In this document: piece by piece, positions 43,347 to 53,040 of the stretch
Layout: each line of letters starts with the position of its first letter
Position numbering within the stretch: position 1 is the first letter of the stretch
DNA from: Halofilum ochraceum
GTDB lineage: Bacteria; Pseudomonadota; Gammaproteobacteria; XJ16; Halofilaceae
DNA length: 64,000 bases
Assembly (NCBI RefSeq): GCF_001614315.2
Contig: NZ_LVEG02000017.1
Coordinates: forward strand, 62,001-126,000
Direction of reading: 5' to 3'
Position numbers and translations under genes: made by a program
The notes under the pieces: generated by a model
Database searches by the model: none
What the model was told of the DNA's origin: nothing
The model's input: only the letters and a program-made list of their open reading frames with translations

Positions 43347-44121
43347 TAATGGCGGCTTCTCTCTGATCGAGCTGGCGGTCGTGCTGGTGATCGTCGGCCT
43401 TCTGGTGGGAGGTGGGATTGCTGCGTTGGATGCGACCACCCAACAGGCGCGGCGCAGCGAGCAACAGCGCCAGATGGTCGAGGTTCGCGAAGCCTTGTAC
43501 GGGTTTGCGCTGTCGGAGGGACGTTTGCCGTGCCCGGTGGATCTTGATCCTTCCGAGTATCCACCTGATGGGAACGAAGATCCGGAAGACCCGGATGCGG
43601 GGACCGATTGTTCGGCGGAAGAGGGCGCTCTGCCATGGCGGCAACTCGGCGTTGGTCGCCGCGATGCCTGGGATAATCCGCTCCTATACCGCGTGACGCA
43701 GGATTTCGCGGATGGACCGGTAGACGATGACGGAATGGATAGCGATACCGGTAGCAGTTTCGCTTTGTCAAGTAGTGAAAGTGACGGTGATGGTGACCTC
43801 ACTGTGGAGGATGGAGCCGGCGGGACGATCACCACCAATACGCCGGCTGTTGTCGTATCTTTTGGGCCTCAAGGCGATCAGGTCTGGACCGAGGATGGCT
43901 TCGTCTGCCCGGGCTCCGGCGGTGCACCCGCAAACGGCTTTTCCGATGACGAAACCGAGAACTGCGACTGGATCGACGACAATACGGACGACACGTATGT
44001 GGCGGCGGATTTCCGCACACCGGAGGCGGACGACGGGCGGTTCGACGACATGCTGATCTGGCTGCCGACGCCGATTCTGAAAGCCCGGATGGTCGATGTC
44101 GGGCGCTTGCCCCGGCAGTGA
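43318..44121 (+). CDS. prepilin-type protein, LPCP/LPWR type
   Basis: A 267-residue prepilin. ATG at 43318 overlaps the previous gene by 29 bp. Leader to Gly13, then FSLIELAVVLVIVGLLVGGG with Glu+5, a proper processing site. The outer domain repeats the signature of the preceding protein: GRLPCPVD, GALPWRQLG, DAWDNPLLYRVTQDFADGP, and is very acidic (DDDGMDSDTG, DGDGDLTVEDG), perhaps binding Ca2+. It is a minor-pilin candidate of the second machine. Confidence 0.68.
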   Translation: MGGCARSRRSNGGFSLIELAVVLVIVGLLVGGGIAALDATTQQARRSEQQRQMVEVREALYGFALSEGRLPCPVDLDPSEYPPDGNEDPEDPDAGTDCSAEEGALPWRQLGVGRRDAWDNPLLYRVTQDFADGPVDDDGMDSDTGSSFALSSSESDGDGDLTVEDGAGGTITTNTPAVVVSFGPQGDQVWTEDGFVCPGSGGAPANGFSDDETENCDWIDDNTDDTYVAADFRTPEADDGRFDDMLIWLPTPILKARMVDVGRLPRQ

Positions 44122-44282
44122 CCAAGCTGGCGGTCCCGCGTTGGCTGCCGCAGTGGCGGCGAATCCGGCTCTGCAGTCACCGGCGAAAAGGTTAGAATCC
44201 TTGGCGGCGCAGGCCACGGTGGCCGCCCGCCTGGGTTCAGGGCAATCGCTGCGCGGAAAATCCCCCTTATGGGCTATCCCTT

Positions 44283-44927
44283 ATGCGCCCGATCTTTGGA
44301 GCCAGTCGGAATCGAAGGGCGCGCGGTTTCTCGCTGGTCGAGGCCGCGGTCGTGCTGGTGGTGATCGGCATCATCCTGGGCGCCGTGCTGCAGGGGCGTT
44401 CATTGATCGAGAGCGCGGAGTACAAGTCGTTCCGTCAGCAGATCCGCGAGTACCGGGGTGCCTTCCACAATTTCCGTGACCGCTTCGACGCCCTGCCGGG
44501 CGACTTCGAGGACGCGTCGGATCGTCTGGAGAGCACGCAGAACGATGGCGGGGGCGATGGCCTCATAGGCACCAACATCGAGAGCGACTGGGACGGGTGT
44601 TCCACAGACACGGATGAGCGGTGCATGGCGTGGCAGCATCTGCGCGCCGCCGGCATGCTGGACGGCAATCCCGAGACGCCCAACGACGCCGCTGCACCGG
44701 AACACCCTTACGGTGGTCTCGTGGCGGCATTTTTCACGGGGGCGGGCGAGAACGGCGCGTTTGGTCACAAGCTTTTGATTACCGATGTCCCCGTCGGGAT
44801 CGCGCAGCGCTTCGACGCGGATAATGACGACGAGCGCTGCGACGGCGGGCGCATCACCGGCCAGACATGCCCCGACGGCGACTGGCCCACGGGTCAGACG
44901 ACTGTTGATGTCGTCTACGCGCTCTGA
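44283..44927 (+). CDS. prepilin-type protein with FRDRFDALPGDF domain
   Basis: A 214-residue prepilin. Leader to Gly15, then FSLVEAAVVLVVIGIILGAV with Glu+5. After the helix comes LQGRSLIESAEYKSFRQQIR and HNFRDRFDALPGDFEDASD, which resembles KGQELISSARVR and IDRYRAVPGDMPQAD of the pilin at 48707, so these are paralogs. The outer part is acidic with Cys pairs. It overlaps the convergent kinase gene by 13 bp at its 3' end. Confidence 0.75.
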   Translation: MRPIFGASRNRRARGFSLVEAAVVLVVIGIILGAVLQGRSLIESAEYKSFRQQIREYRGAFHNFRDRFDALPGDFEDASDRLESTQNDGGGDGLIGTNIESDWDGCSTDTDERCMAWQHLRAAGMLDGNPETPNDAAAPEHPYGGLVAAFFTGAGENGAFGHKLLITDVPVGIAQRFDADNDDERCDGGRITGQTCPDGDWPTGQTTVDVVYAL

Positions 44928-46606
44928 GCCGCCGGCGCCCCGCTCAGCCGAAACCGCACCAGCCCCGATTCATTATCCGTCAGGCGCAGATCGAACCCGT
45001 GGTACTGCGCCAGGCGGGCGCACTGGTACAGCCCGACACCCAGGCCCCCCGCCGACTGGACCGCGCCGTTGAACAGGTTGCGGGCCGTGGCCTCGGGCAT
45101 CGGCGCGCCCGTGTCCTCGATCTCCAGTGCAACGGCCTCGGCCGTGCTCGACAGCCGTGCGCGGATCGTGACCTTCCGGTCGGTCGCCTGCTTGTAGCGG
45201 GCATTCTCCAGAAGATTCTCGGCCACCGTATCGAACAGATCGCGTGGCACCTCGAGGCCCGAATCCGCTTCACCCTCGAATGTGACCGCGCCGTCGGCGT
45301 AGCGGCGTCGGAGGCCCTCCCACCAATCGCTTACGGCGACCGAATCATCATTTTCGACCGCGGCGGGTTCGCGCAGCTTCTCGAGCGTCGACTGCAGGCG
45401 CTGGTTGATGTCGGGTAACTGCCGCTGGACCAGCTGCAGCGCTTCGGCGCTGCGCTCTTCCCCCGAGGAAGCGACTGCGGCCGACAGCGACTGCAGCGAC
45501 TGCAGCAGGTTCTTGATGTCGTGCGTGAGCCGCGCGCCGGTCTCGTGGACGGCCCGCACCTTCTCCTGATTGCGCAGCTCGACCTCGTGCAGGCGCGAGT
45601 GATAAAGCTGCTGGATCAGGCGCGCCAGCAGCTGGATATGCAGCCGCAGTGTCGGGCCCGGATCGTTCGCCGTGTAGACGATCAGCGGGGCGGTATCGTC
45701 GTAGCCCTCGGTGGCGTGCTCCGTGCGCTGACCGATCAGGCGCTCACGAGCCGGTCCGCGCACCTCCACGCCCTGAACCCATTCGAGCTCGGACATCGCG
45801 GTGACGGCCTGGTCCAGATAATCGTCGGGACCGAGTCCGGTGGCAGCGGGCCCCGAGAGGCTGACGAGGTAGTGCTCGAACGGCGTGCCGATGTTGAGCA
45901 GGTACCGGTTCCAGAGCACCTGGAACATGGTATGGCTGGCCTTGCGGCGCCAGACCCAGTTCATCACCAGGATCAGGCCCGCGACGAACAGCGTCGTCTG
46001 TACGAGCGTGATCGCGTAGGGCGTGCCCGTGCGATAGGTCCACAGCACGCCGCCGGCGGCCATCAGCAGCGCCAGGAGCGTGATCGCGAGGCTGCGCAGG
46101 TAGTCGAAGCGCTGCAGGTATGCGGGCGGTGAAGCGGCCGGCATGAACAGCAGCAGGAGCGGAATCGAGCCGCCCGCGGCCATCACCGTCCAGAGCGCGT
46201 TATCGCCGTTGGCCTCGACCGCGAACAGCGGTGGCGTGACGCCGATCAGCAGTGCCATCAGCAGGTACAGGATCACGAGCCACTGCACGAGCTGGTCGCG
46301 CCGGCTGCCGACCTGCTCGCCACCGATCAGGCCGAGCAGCACCAGCAGCCAGGCGGCGAGCAGCAGCCAGCTGCTCAGCAGCACCACCGCCGTGCCGACC
46401 ACCAGGGTCGCGATGGCCGCCCGGCGGTTGACCTCGGTCGATCCCTGCCAGAATGGCTGCCACAGGATGATCAGCCCGAAGTGCACGAGCGTGGCGGCGG
46501 TCACGACCGCCGGCTCGTCCGGCGCGAGCAGGGCGACCTGGAGCGCCAGCAGCGCCAGTGCCAGCAGGCGGTGACGCTGCGAGTGGTGCTGAATCCATGG
46601 AAGCAC
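44915..46606 (-). CDS. membrane histidine kinase
   Basis: A 563-residue sensor kinase. The N-terminal 235 residues hold about seven membrane helices with almost no loops, followed by a GAF-like stretch (about 245-350), the phospho-acceptor region (ETGARLTHDIKNLLQSLQSL) and the ATPase domain (ENLLENARYKQ as N-box, EIEDTGAPMP as G1, GGLGVGLYQCARLAQYHG as G2). The long membrane sensor recalls PrsK of exosortase loci. It is transcribed toward the pseudopilin genes. The response regulator at 30674 is the only orphan regulator in the cluster, so the two are probably partners. Confidence 0.85.
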   Translation of the reverse strand: MLPWIQHHSQRHRLLALALLALQVALLAPDEPAVVTAATLVHFGLIILWQPFWQGSTEVNRRAAIATLVVGTAVVLLSSWLLLAAWLLVLLGLIGGEQVGSRRDQLVQWLVILYLLMALLIGVTPPLFAVEANGDNALWTVMAAGGSIPLLLLFMPAASPPAYLQRFDYLRSLAITLLALLMAAGGVLWTYRTGTPYAITLVQTTLFVAGLILVMNWVWRRKASHTMFQVLWNRYLLNIGTPFEHYLVSLSGPAATGLGPDDYLDQAVTAMSELEWVQGVEVRGPARERLIGQRTEHATEGYDDTAPLIVYTANDPGPTLRLHIQLLARLIQQLYHSRLHEVELRNQEKVRAVHETGARLTHDIKNLLQSLQSLSAAVASSGEERSAEALQLVQRQLPDINQRLQSTLEKLREPAAVENDDSVAVSDWWEGLRRRYADGAVTFEGEADSGLEVPRDLFDTVAENLLENARYKQATDRKVTIRARLSSTAEAVALEIEDTGAPMPEATARNLFNGAVQSAGGLGVGLYQCARLAQYHGFDLRLTDNESGLVRFRLSGAPAAQSA

Positions 46607-47026
46607 TGCGCCCCTCCTTCTCGAGACTGACTGATCCGGAACTGCTCTACGCTGTTGGCGATGATGCCCGATTTCGCCCGTAGGCCGGCTTTTGCCGAAG
46701 GCAACAGCCGGCAGACCAGGTATCGTCCCCGAAAATGCCGGCTGGCTCCCTTCGGTCGCAAGCCGGCCTACGTGCTACGGCGCGCCGCCAAAGCCTTGTA
46801 GCCCGTACGCAGTCGGCAGCCGGAATCCGGAAAGGATATGCCCGAACGAACCGGTATCCGTCCCCGGGATCAAGCAAATGCCGCACCACATCCCGCCACG
46901 GCGAGCCCGATGGCACCCCTCATGGTATCTTGTCAGGCTGTAAACGGGGGCGATTGCAATTCCCCGCAACCGCTCGGCGGGCATGGCTGATGCCCGTGAG
47001 GTACGCAGACGCCGGAGGCCCCGCCA
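46607..47026. other. 420-bp divergent intergenic region
   Basis: It lies between the minus-strand kinase gene and the plus-strand ABC permease gene and must hold both promoters. It contains the second copy of the GTAGGCCGGC palindromic repeat (46680-46771). No clear sigma-70 or sigma-54 promoter was found by eye, and no gene is supported. Confidence 0.4.
46680..46771. repeat. dispersed palindromic repeat, copy 2
   Basis: This starts GTAGGCCGGCTTTTGCCGAA and ends ...GGTCGCAAGCCGGCCTAC. The arms nearly match copy 1 at 23782-23877, in the same orientation; the central 24-28 bases are unrelated between the copies. Confidence 0.8.
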
Positions 47027-47788
47027 TTGGTCGCGACGATCGCGCGTTTCACCCTGCGCCAGGCACGGCACAGTCGCCTGCTCGTGCTGGCGGGCCTTCT
47101 GCTGGTGTTCGCGTTCGTCCTGACCGGCCTGGCCGGTGCGGTTGCCCTGACCGAGCACGCCGCCGTGCAGGCGGTACTGCTCGCCGCGAGCCTGCGCGCC
47201 GGGGCGGTCGGTCTGATCGCCCTGTTCGCCGTATCCGCCTGTCTGCGTGAGCAGGACGACCGCACGCTGGATCTCGTGCTCGCGCTGGACGCGCCCCGCA
47301 GCCACTACGTGCTGGGCAAGCTCGCCGCCTTCGCTCTGATCGCCGTTGCCCTGGCCGCCGCCTGCGCGCTGCCGCTGCTGCTCTGGTCGCCGCCACTGGC
47401 CGTCGCCGGCTGGGCCGTGTCGCTCGCCTGCGAGGCGTGGCTGATCGCCGCGCTCGGCCTGCTGCTCGCGTTTACTTTCCGCCAGCCGGTGACCGCGCTC
47501 GCCGCGCTCGCCGCTTTCTATCTGCTGGCCCGCGGGCTCGACGCACTGCTCCTGCTCGCACGCGATCCCGTGTTCGTGCATGAGGGGGCGTTCCGGGCCT
47601 TCGTCGAATCCGGGATCGCGTTGATCGCCTGGGTCATGCCCGGCCTGCACCGCTTCACGGACGCCGGTTGGCTCGGCACGGCCGGGTTCGACCCTGTGCT
47701 GCTGTGGCCGGTGCTCGGTCAGACCCTGGTCTACGGCGCGCTGCTGGCTGCGGCGGCAGCCTTCGATCTCTACCGCCGCGAGTTCTGA
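47027..47788 (+). CDS. ABC-2 type transporter permease associated with the second pilus cluster
   Basis: A 253-residue membrane protein with about six helices (LLVLAGLLLVFAFVLTGLAG, GAVGLIALFAVSA, VLGKLAAFALIAVALAAACA, and others). The cytoplasmic motif LREQDDRTLDLVLALDAPRSHYVLGK, split here by charge, is typical of NosY/ABC-2 permeases. The start is TTG with GGAGG nine bases upstream. The ATP-binding partner is probably the product of 49448-50191. Layout resembles PilI of the Myxococcus PilGHI transporter, which is needed for type IV pili; this link is inferred. Confidence 0.75.
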   Translation: MVATIARFTLRQARHSRLLVLAGLLLVFAFVLTGLAGAVALTEHAAVQAVLLAASLRAGAVGLIALFAVSACLREQDDRTLDLVLALDAPRSHYVLGKLAAFALIAVALAAACALPLLLWSPPLAVAGWAVSLACEAWLIAALGLLLAFTFRQPVTALAALAAFYLLARGLDALLLLARDPVFVHEGAFRAFVESGIALIAWVMPGLHRFTDAGWLGTAGFDPVLLWPVLGQTLVYGALLAAAAAFDLYRREF

Positions 47789-48522
47789 TGCGACTGCCGG
47801 CACGACTCGCCGCGGCCCGGACGCCAACACGCCCCCTCCGCGCGGTACCGGTGGGCGTTCAGGGCGCATTCGCGCTGGCGCTGACCGCTCAGCTTTTGTG
47901 GTACGGCTTCGCACCGACACCGAGTAGCGAGCGCCACGCGTTGCCGCCCGCCCCGCCGGTATCCCTGCTGCGCGTCTCGGCCTTCGGCGAGCCGGCCGCG
48001 CTGGCGCGCGCGGGGACGCTCTGGCTGCAGTACTTCGATCAGCAACCGGGGCACAGCGTGCCCTACCGCGAACTCGATTACGGCCGTCTACGCGCTTGGC
48101 TCGACCGCTGGCTTATGCTCGCGCCCACGAGCGAGTATCCGCTGTCGCTGGCGGTGCGCCTCTACGGCCAGGTGTCCGATCCGTCCCGCCAGCGGATCAT
48201 GCTCGATTTCGTCCACGAGGCCTTTCTCGAGGATCCCGGTGCGCGCTGGCGCTGGCTCGCCGAGAGCACGCTGCTGGCAAAACACCGCCTCGAGGACCTC
48301 GACCTCGCCCTGCGCTATGCCCGCGACCTCGCCGAACACACCGAGGGCATGGACGTGCCGTACTGGGCACGGGATTTGCAGATTCTCCTGCTTGAAGACA
48401 TGGGCGAATACGAAGCCGCACGGATCCTGATCGGTGGCCTGCTGGCCAGCGGCGAGATCGAGGATCCCCGCGAAGTGCGGTTTCTGGAGCGACGCCTCGA
48501 GGCACTTTCGCAGGGAGAATGA
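47788..48522 (+). CDS. membrane-anchored helical-repeat protein between ABC permease and pilin
   Basis: A 244-residue protein starting at ATG 47788, overlapping the permease stop by one base. One N-terminal membrane helix (about residues 26-40, GAFALALTAQLLWYGF) is followed by a TPR-like helical domain (AALARAGTLWLQYFDQQPGH, RQRIMLDFVHEAFLEDPGAR, ALRYARDLAEHTEGMDVPYW). No catalytic motif is visible. It may be the accessory subunit of the transporter, in the position that PilG has relative to PilHI in Myxococcus; no sequence similarity to PilG is claimed. Confidence 0.55.
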   Translation: MRLPARLAAARTPTRPLRAVPVGVQGAFALALTAQLLWYGFAPTPSSERHALPPAPPVSLLRVSAFGEPAALARAGTLWLQYFDQQPGHSVPYRELDYGRLRAWLDRWLMLAPTSEYPLSLAVRLYGQVSDPSRQRIMLDFVHEAFLEDPGARWRWLAESTLLAKHRLEDLDLALRYARDLAEHTEGMDVPYWARDLQILLLEDMGEYEAARILIGGLLASGEIEDPREVRFLERRLEALSQGE

Positions 48523-48706
48523 CGCGGCGATAATGCGCCGCGGCCTCGGTCGCCGACCATGAATGACGGTTATCTGACGTCGAAACGCCGACGCTGTGTC
48601 GGCGATCCGACACAACACCCGGGCGCTCGCGACGCCCGACGCGGCAAACGGAATGCCATGCGAACGCGGCGGTAACAACCAACCGTCCGCCAGGCGGGGA
48701 GTCACA

Positions 48707-49420
48707 ATGCAACTGAAGCAACGACAGAAAGGTTTCACGCTGGTCGAGATCGCCGTGGTTCTGGTGATCATCGGCCTCCTGCTGGGCGGCGTACTCAAGG
48801 GACAGGAGTTGATCTCGAGCGCGCGAGTGCGGAACCTGGCGGATCAGCAGGCCGGTATTCAGGCTGCTTATTTCGGCTTCATTGATCGATACCGCGCTGT
48901 GCCTGGCGACATGCCGCAAGCCGATGCCGACAACGCGATCCAGGCCAATGTCACAACCGGCGGCGATCCTTCCGGCGACGGCGCTAACGGCGTGATCGAT
49001 GCAAACTGGACAGAAGTGAATGCAGTGTGGGAACACCTGTCCAAAGCTGGGTTCATCAAAGGGAGCTACGAAGGATCGAGTTCTCAATCCACGGCCGATA
49101 CCTCCCCGATCAACGTTTTCAATGGTGTCCTGGTGTTAGCACGGGATGATGGCTATGAGGACACCGATACTGACCCGCCGCCGCGATTGCTGCTGCACAT
49201 GGGTCGATTCGTTCCTGCGGATATCGCGAGAGAACTCGACGTAAAGCTCGATGACGGTGAGCCGGACACTGGAAGTTTGCGGAATGCGCTCGATGCCGAT
49301 TCACCGTTCGTGGAACTCGCGCACTCCGACTCCAGTTGCTCTGTAGACGACAACGGCAATCAAATCTGGAATATCGATCAGAACCCGACGAACTGCGTGC
49401 CGACGTATCTTATGCAGTAG
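48707..49420 (+). CDS. prepilin with IDRYRAVPGDM domain (candidate major subunit of second machine)
   Basis: A 237-residue prepilin. ATG at 48707 with GGCGGGGAG upstream; leader of nine residues MQLKQRQKG, then FTLVEIAVVLVIIGLLLGGV with Glu+5. The segment LKGQELISSARVRNLADQQA and IDRYRAVPGDM is shared with the paralog at 44283. One Cys pair (SSCSVDD, TNCVPTY) sits near the C-terminus as in the pilin D-loop. It lies inside an ABC transporter gene set. Short leader, good RBS and own upstream gap make it the best main-subunit candidate of cluster 2, but this is not proven. Confidence 0.75.
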   Translation: MQLKQRQKGFTLVEIAVVLVIIGLLLGGVLKGQELISSARVRNLADQQAGIQAAYFGFIDRYRAVPGDMPQADADNAIQANVTTGGDPSGDGANGVIDANWTEVNAVWEHLSKAGFIKGSYEGSSSQSTADTSPINVFNGVLVLARDDGYEDTDTDPPPRLLLHMGRFVPADIARELDVKLDDGEPDTGSLRNALDADSPFVELAHSDSSCSVDDNGNQIWNIDQNPTNCVPTYLMQ

Positions 49421-49447
49421 CGTGCCCGGGAAATGTGATCCCGCGGT

Positions 49448-50191
49448 ATGAAAGTTGTCGACGAAGATGTCCTACGCGTAGCGTCGGTCAGCCGCCGTGA
49501 AGGCAGGCGCACGGTGCTCGCGGGCGTCGATCTCGCCGTGCAATCGGGCGAAACGGTGGCCCTCGTCGGCGCCAACGGCGCCGGCAAGTCGACCCTGATC
49601 CGGACCATTCTGGATCTGCGGGCCGCGCACGGCGGCACGATTACCCTCGCCGGCCGCCCGAACACCGATCGCCGCGCCCGCGCGGCGGTCGCCTATCTCC
49701 CCGAACGCTTCCAGCCACCGACCTACCTGAGCGGCAGCGAATTCCTCGATTACATGCTGTCCCTGTACCGCGTCGGGCCGGCGGACCGCGGCGCGCGCGA
49801 GGTTGCGGCGGCGTTGGGTCTGGGCGCCGAGGCGCTGGCGCGTCCGGTCGCGACCTACTCGAAGGGCATGGGCCAACTGCTCGGACTGACTGCCTGCATC
49901 GCCTCCGGCCGGCGGTTACTGATCTTCGACGAACCGATGGACGGGCTGGATCCGGCGGCGCGCGTGCGTCTGCGACAGGCGCTCGAAGTCCGGCGCGCCG
50001 AGGGGGCCAGCGTCCTGTTCAGCACCCACCTGCTCACCGATGCCGCGGAATTCGCCGACCGCATCGCGATCCTGCACGACGGCCGGATCGCCGCTGCGGG
50101 GAGCGTTGCGGAGCTCTGCGCGCGGTTCGAGGCCGATGATCTCGAGTCGGCCTACCTCTATTGCACCGGGGAAACCGCCGCGACGGCCTGA
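49448..50191 (+). CDS. ABC transporter ATP-binding protein
   Basis: A 247-residue ATPase with Walker A GANGAGKST (about residues 40-48), Q-loop region, a signature YSKGMGQLLGL in place of LSGGQ, Walker B LLIFDEPMDGLDP (about 156-167) and the switch His in LFSTHLL. The YSKGM signature is typical of NosF/CcmA-like ABC-2 ATPases. It closes the set permease, accessory protein and pilin, and should pair with the permease at 47027. Possible role by analogy: PilH of Myxococcus. Confidence 0.88.
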   Translation: MKVVDEDVLRVASVSRREGRRTVLAGVDLAVQSGETVALVGANGAGKSTLIRTILDLRAAHGGTITLAGRPNTDRRARAAVAYLPERFQPPTYLSGSEFLDYMLSLYRVGPADRGAREVAAALGLGAEALARPVATYSKGMGQLLGLTACIASGRRLLIFDEPMDGLDPAARVRLRQALEVRRAEGASVLFSTHLLTDAAEFADRIAILHDGRIAAAGSVAELCARFEADDLESAYLYCTGETAATA

Positions 50192-50525
50192 CCATGTCTC
50201 CCGGATCGAAACGCGAGCAGAAATCCCGTGTGCGCCGGTTTCTCGTCGACTCGCCAAAAGTCGTCAAGGCAAACGAAGGCGAGTGCCGGAGCCTGTAGGA
50301 GCGAGCTTGCTCGCGATAATGCCTGCACAGCGCTCGGGTATCATCGGGCAAACCCCGCCGAAGCCGAGAGGGTCAGCAATAACCGGTGTGGCCGCCAGCC
50401 GCAGTGCGGGCACAATCGCGAGCAAGCTCGCTCCTACAGGGTTGTTGCTCTTGTCGCGCCTCTTTGCGAGGGCTCTGTAATCGGCTCGCGAACTTGCCGA
50501 TACGTCCCTTGAGCAATTTTTCCTG
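50192..50525. other. 334-bp intergenic region at end of second cluster
   Basis: Convergent gap between the ABC ATPase and ntrC genes. It is largely filled by the paired REP element 50292-50440. No gene is supported, and no separate T-tailed terminator was seen. Confidence 0.5.
50292..50440. repeat. REP pair with perfect 26-bp inverted termini
   Basis: The left unit 50292-50317 (CCTGTAGGAGCGAGCTTGCT...) and right unit 50415-50440 are exact reverse complements over 26 bp, separated by 97 bp. Each unit has its own small hairpin GCGAGC-TT-GCTCGC. It belongs to the GTAGGAGCGAGCTTGCTCGC REP type known from Pseudomonas; here it can serve as a bidirectional barrier between convergent genes. Confidence 0.85.
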
Positions 50526-51918
<1,393 letters not shown>

Positions 51919-51926
<8 letters not shown>

Positions 51927-53040
51927 CGCCCGTCTCCAGCGGCAGCAGTACCCGGAAGATGGTGCGCGGCTCCGCTCTGCCGGTGCCGCTCGCATCCGCC
52001 GTCGCGAGGCGCTCGCATTCGATCAATCCCCCGTGACGGCTGACCAGTGATTGCGCGATCGTCAGGCCGAGTCCGGTCCCTTCCGCGCGACCGCTGACCA
52101 TGGGCTGGAACAGGCTGTCCAGCAGATCGGGCGGGATGCCCGGTCCGTCGTCGGCGATCTCGATGCAGGCGACGAGGCGGTGCTGGACTTGCCCGATCGT
52201 GAAGCGTCGGCGGGTGCTGGTGCGCAGGGTCACGTGACCCTGCTCGCCCACCGCCTGGATCGCATTGCGGCCCAGGTTCAGCAGCGCCTGGATCAACTGG
52301 TCCCCGTCCGCCTGGAGGTCGGGGATGCTGGGGTCATATTCGGTCTGCAGCGACACCCCTTCCCCGGCCTCGCCACGCAGCAGCTGCAGCACGTGCTCCG
52401 TCAGCCGATGGATGTTCACGCGTTCGAACGCGGGGGGCTGCACCGGCCCCACCATCCGGTCCACCAGACCCCGCAGCCGGTCGGCCTCGCGCACGATCAC
52501 ATCCGTGTACTCGCGCTGGGCGTCGTCTTCGAGCTCCCGCGCCAGCAGCTGCGCGGCGCCGCGGAGGCCGGCAAGCGGATTGCGGATCTCATGCGCCACC
52601 CCACGCAGCAGGCGCCGGTTCGCGAGTTCCTGCGTGCGCAGCCCTTCCTCGCGAGCGATGCGCAGGTGGCGGTCAACCGGGGTGAGTTCAATCACCACGG
52701 CCGACGCCAGCTCACCCCACGCCAGGGGCGTGACACTGGCATCGACCTGCCGCGTGCTGGTGGCGTCGTGGGTCGTGAGCGTGACCTCGCGCGCGGTGAA
52801 GGTCGCGTCGGCATCGAGGTTGGCGGCGACGTGGTCCAGCCAGGTCGGCTCGAAACCGGCGACCACGGCCAGCGGTTGCCCCAACGCCCGCCGTCGGCTA
52901 AGGCGGATCAGGTCCTCGGCGGCCGTGTTGAGGTAGCGCACGTGCAGCTCGGCGCCCTCGACCACGAGGATCGCACCGGACAGCGCTTCCAGCAGCTCGG
53001 CCGCCGCCGTGCCGGCATTGTTGTCGGTATCGGGGATCAT
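51919..53040 (-). CDS. ntrB: nitrogen regulation sensor kinase NtrB
   Basis: A 373-residue soluble histidine kinase with an N-terminal PAS domain (about 15-125), the H-box GVAHEIRNPLAGLRGAAQLL and the ATPase domain (NLGRNAIQAV, ADDGPGIP, GTGLGLTIAQSLVSRHGG). It phosphorylates NtrC under nitrogen limitation, controlled by PII. The ATG at 53040 is immediately preceded by an NtrC box and by no Shine-Dalgarno sequence, so the message may be leaderless or the true start slightly downstream. Confidence 0.93.

Noticed and set aside
46905-46935. Possible sigma-54 promoter before the ABC permease (TGGCACCCCTCATGGT)
   Set aside because: The -24 half is perfect, but the -12 half has GG in place of GC, which sigma-54 rarely tolerates.
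50292-50440. Possible CRISPR or direct-repeat array
   Set aside because: The units are inverted, only two in number, and of known REP type.
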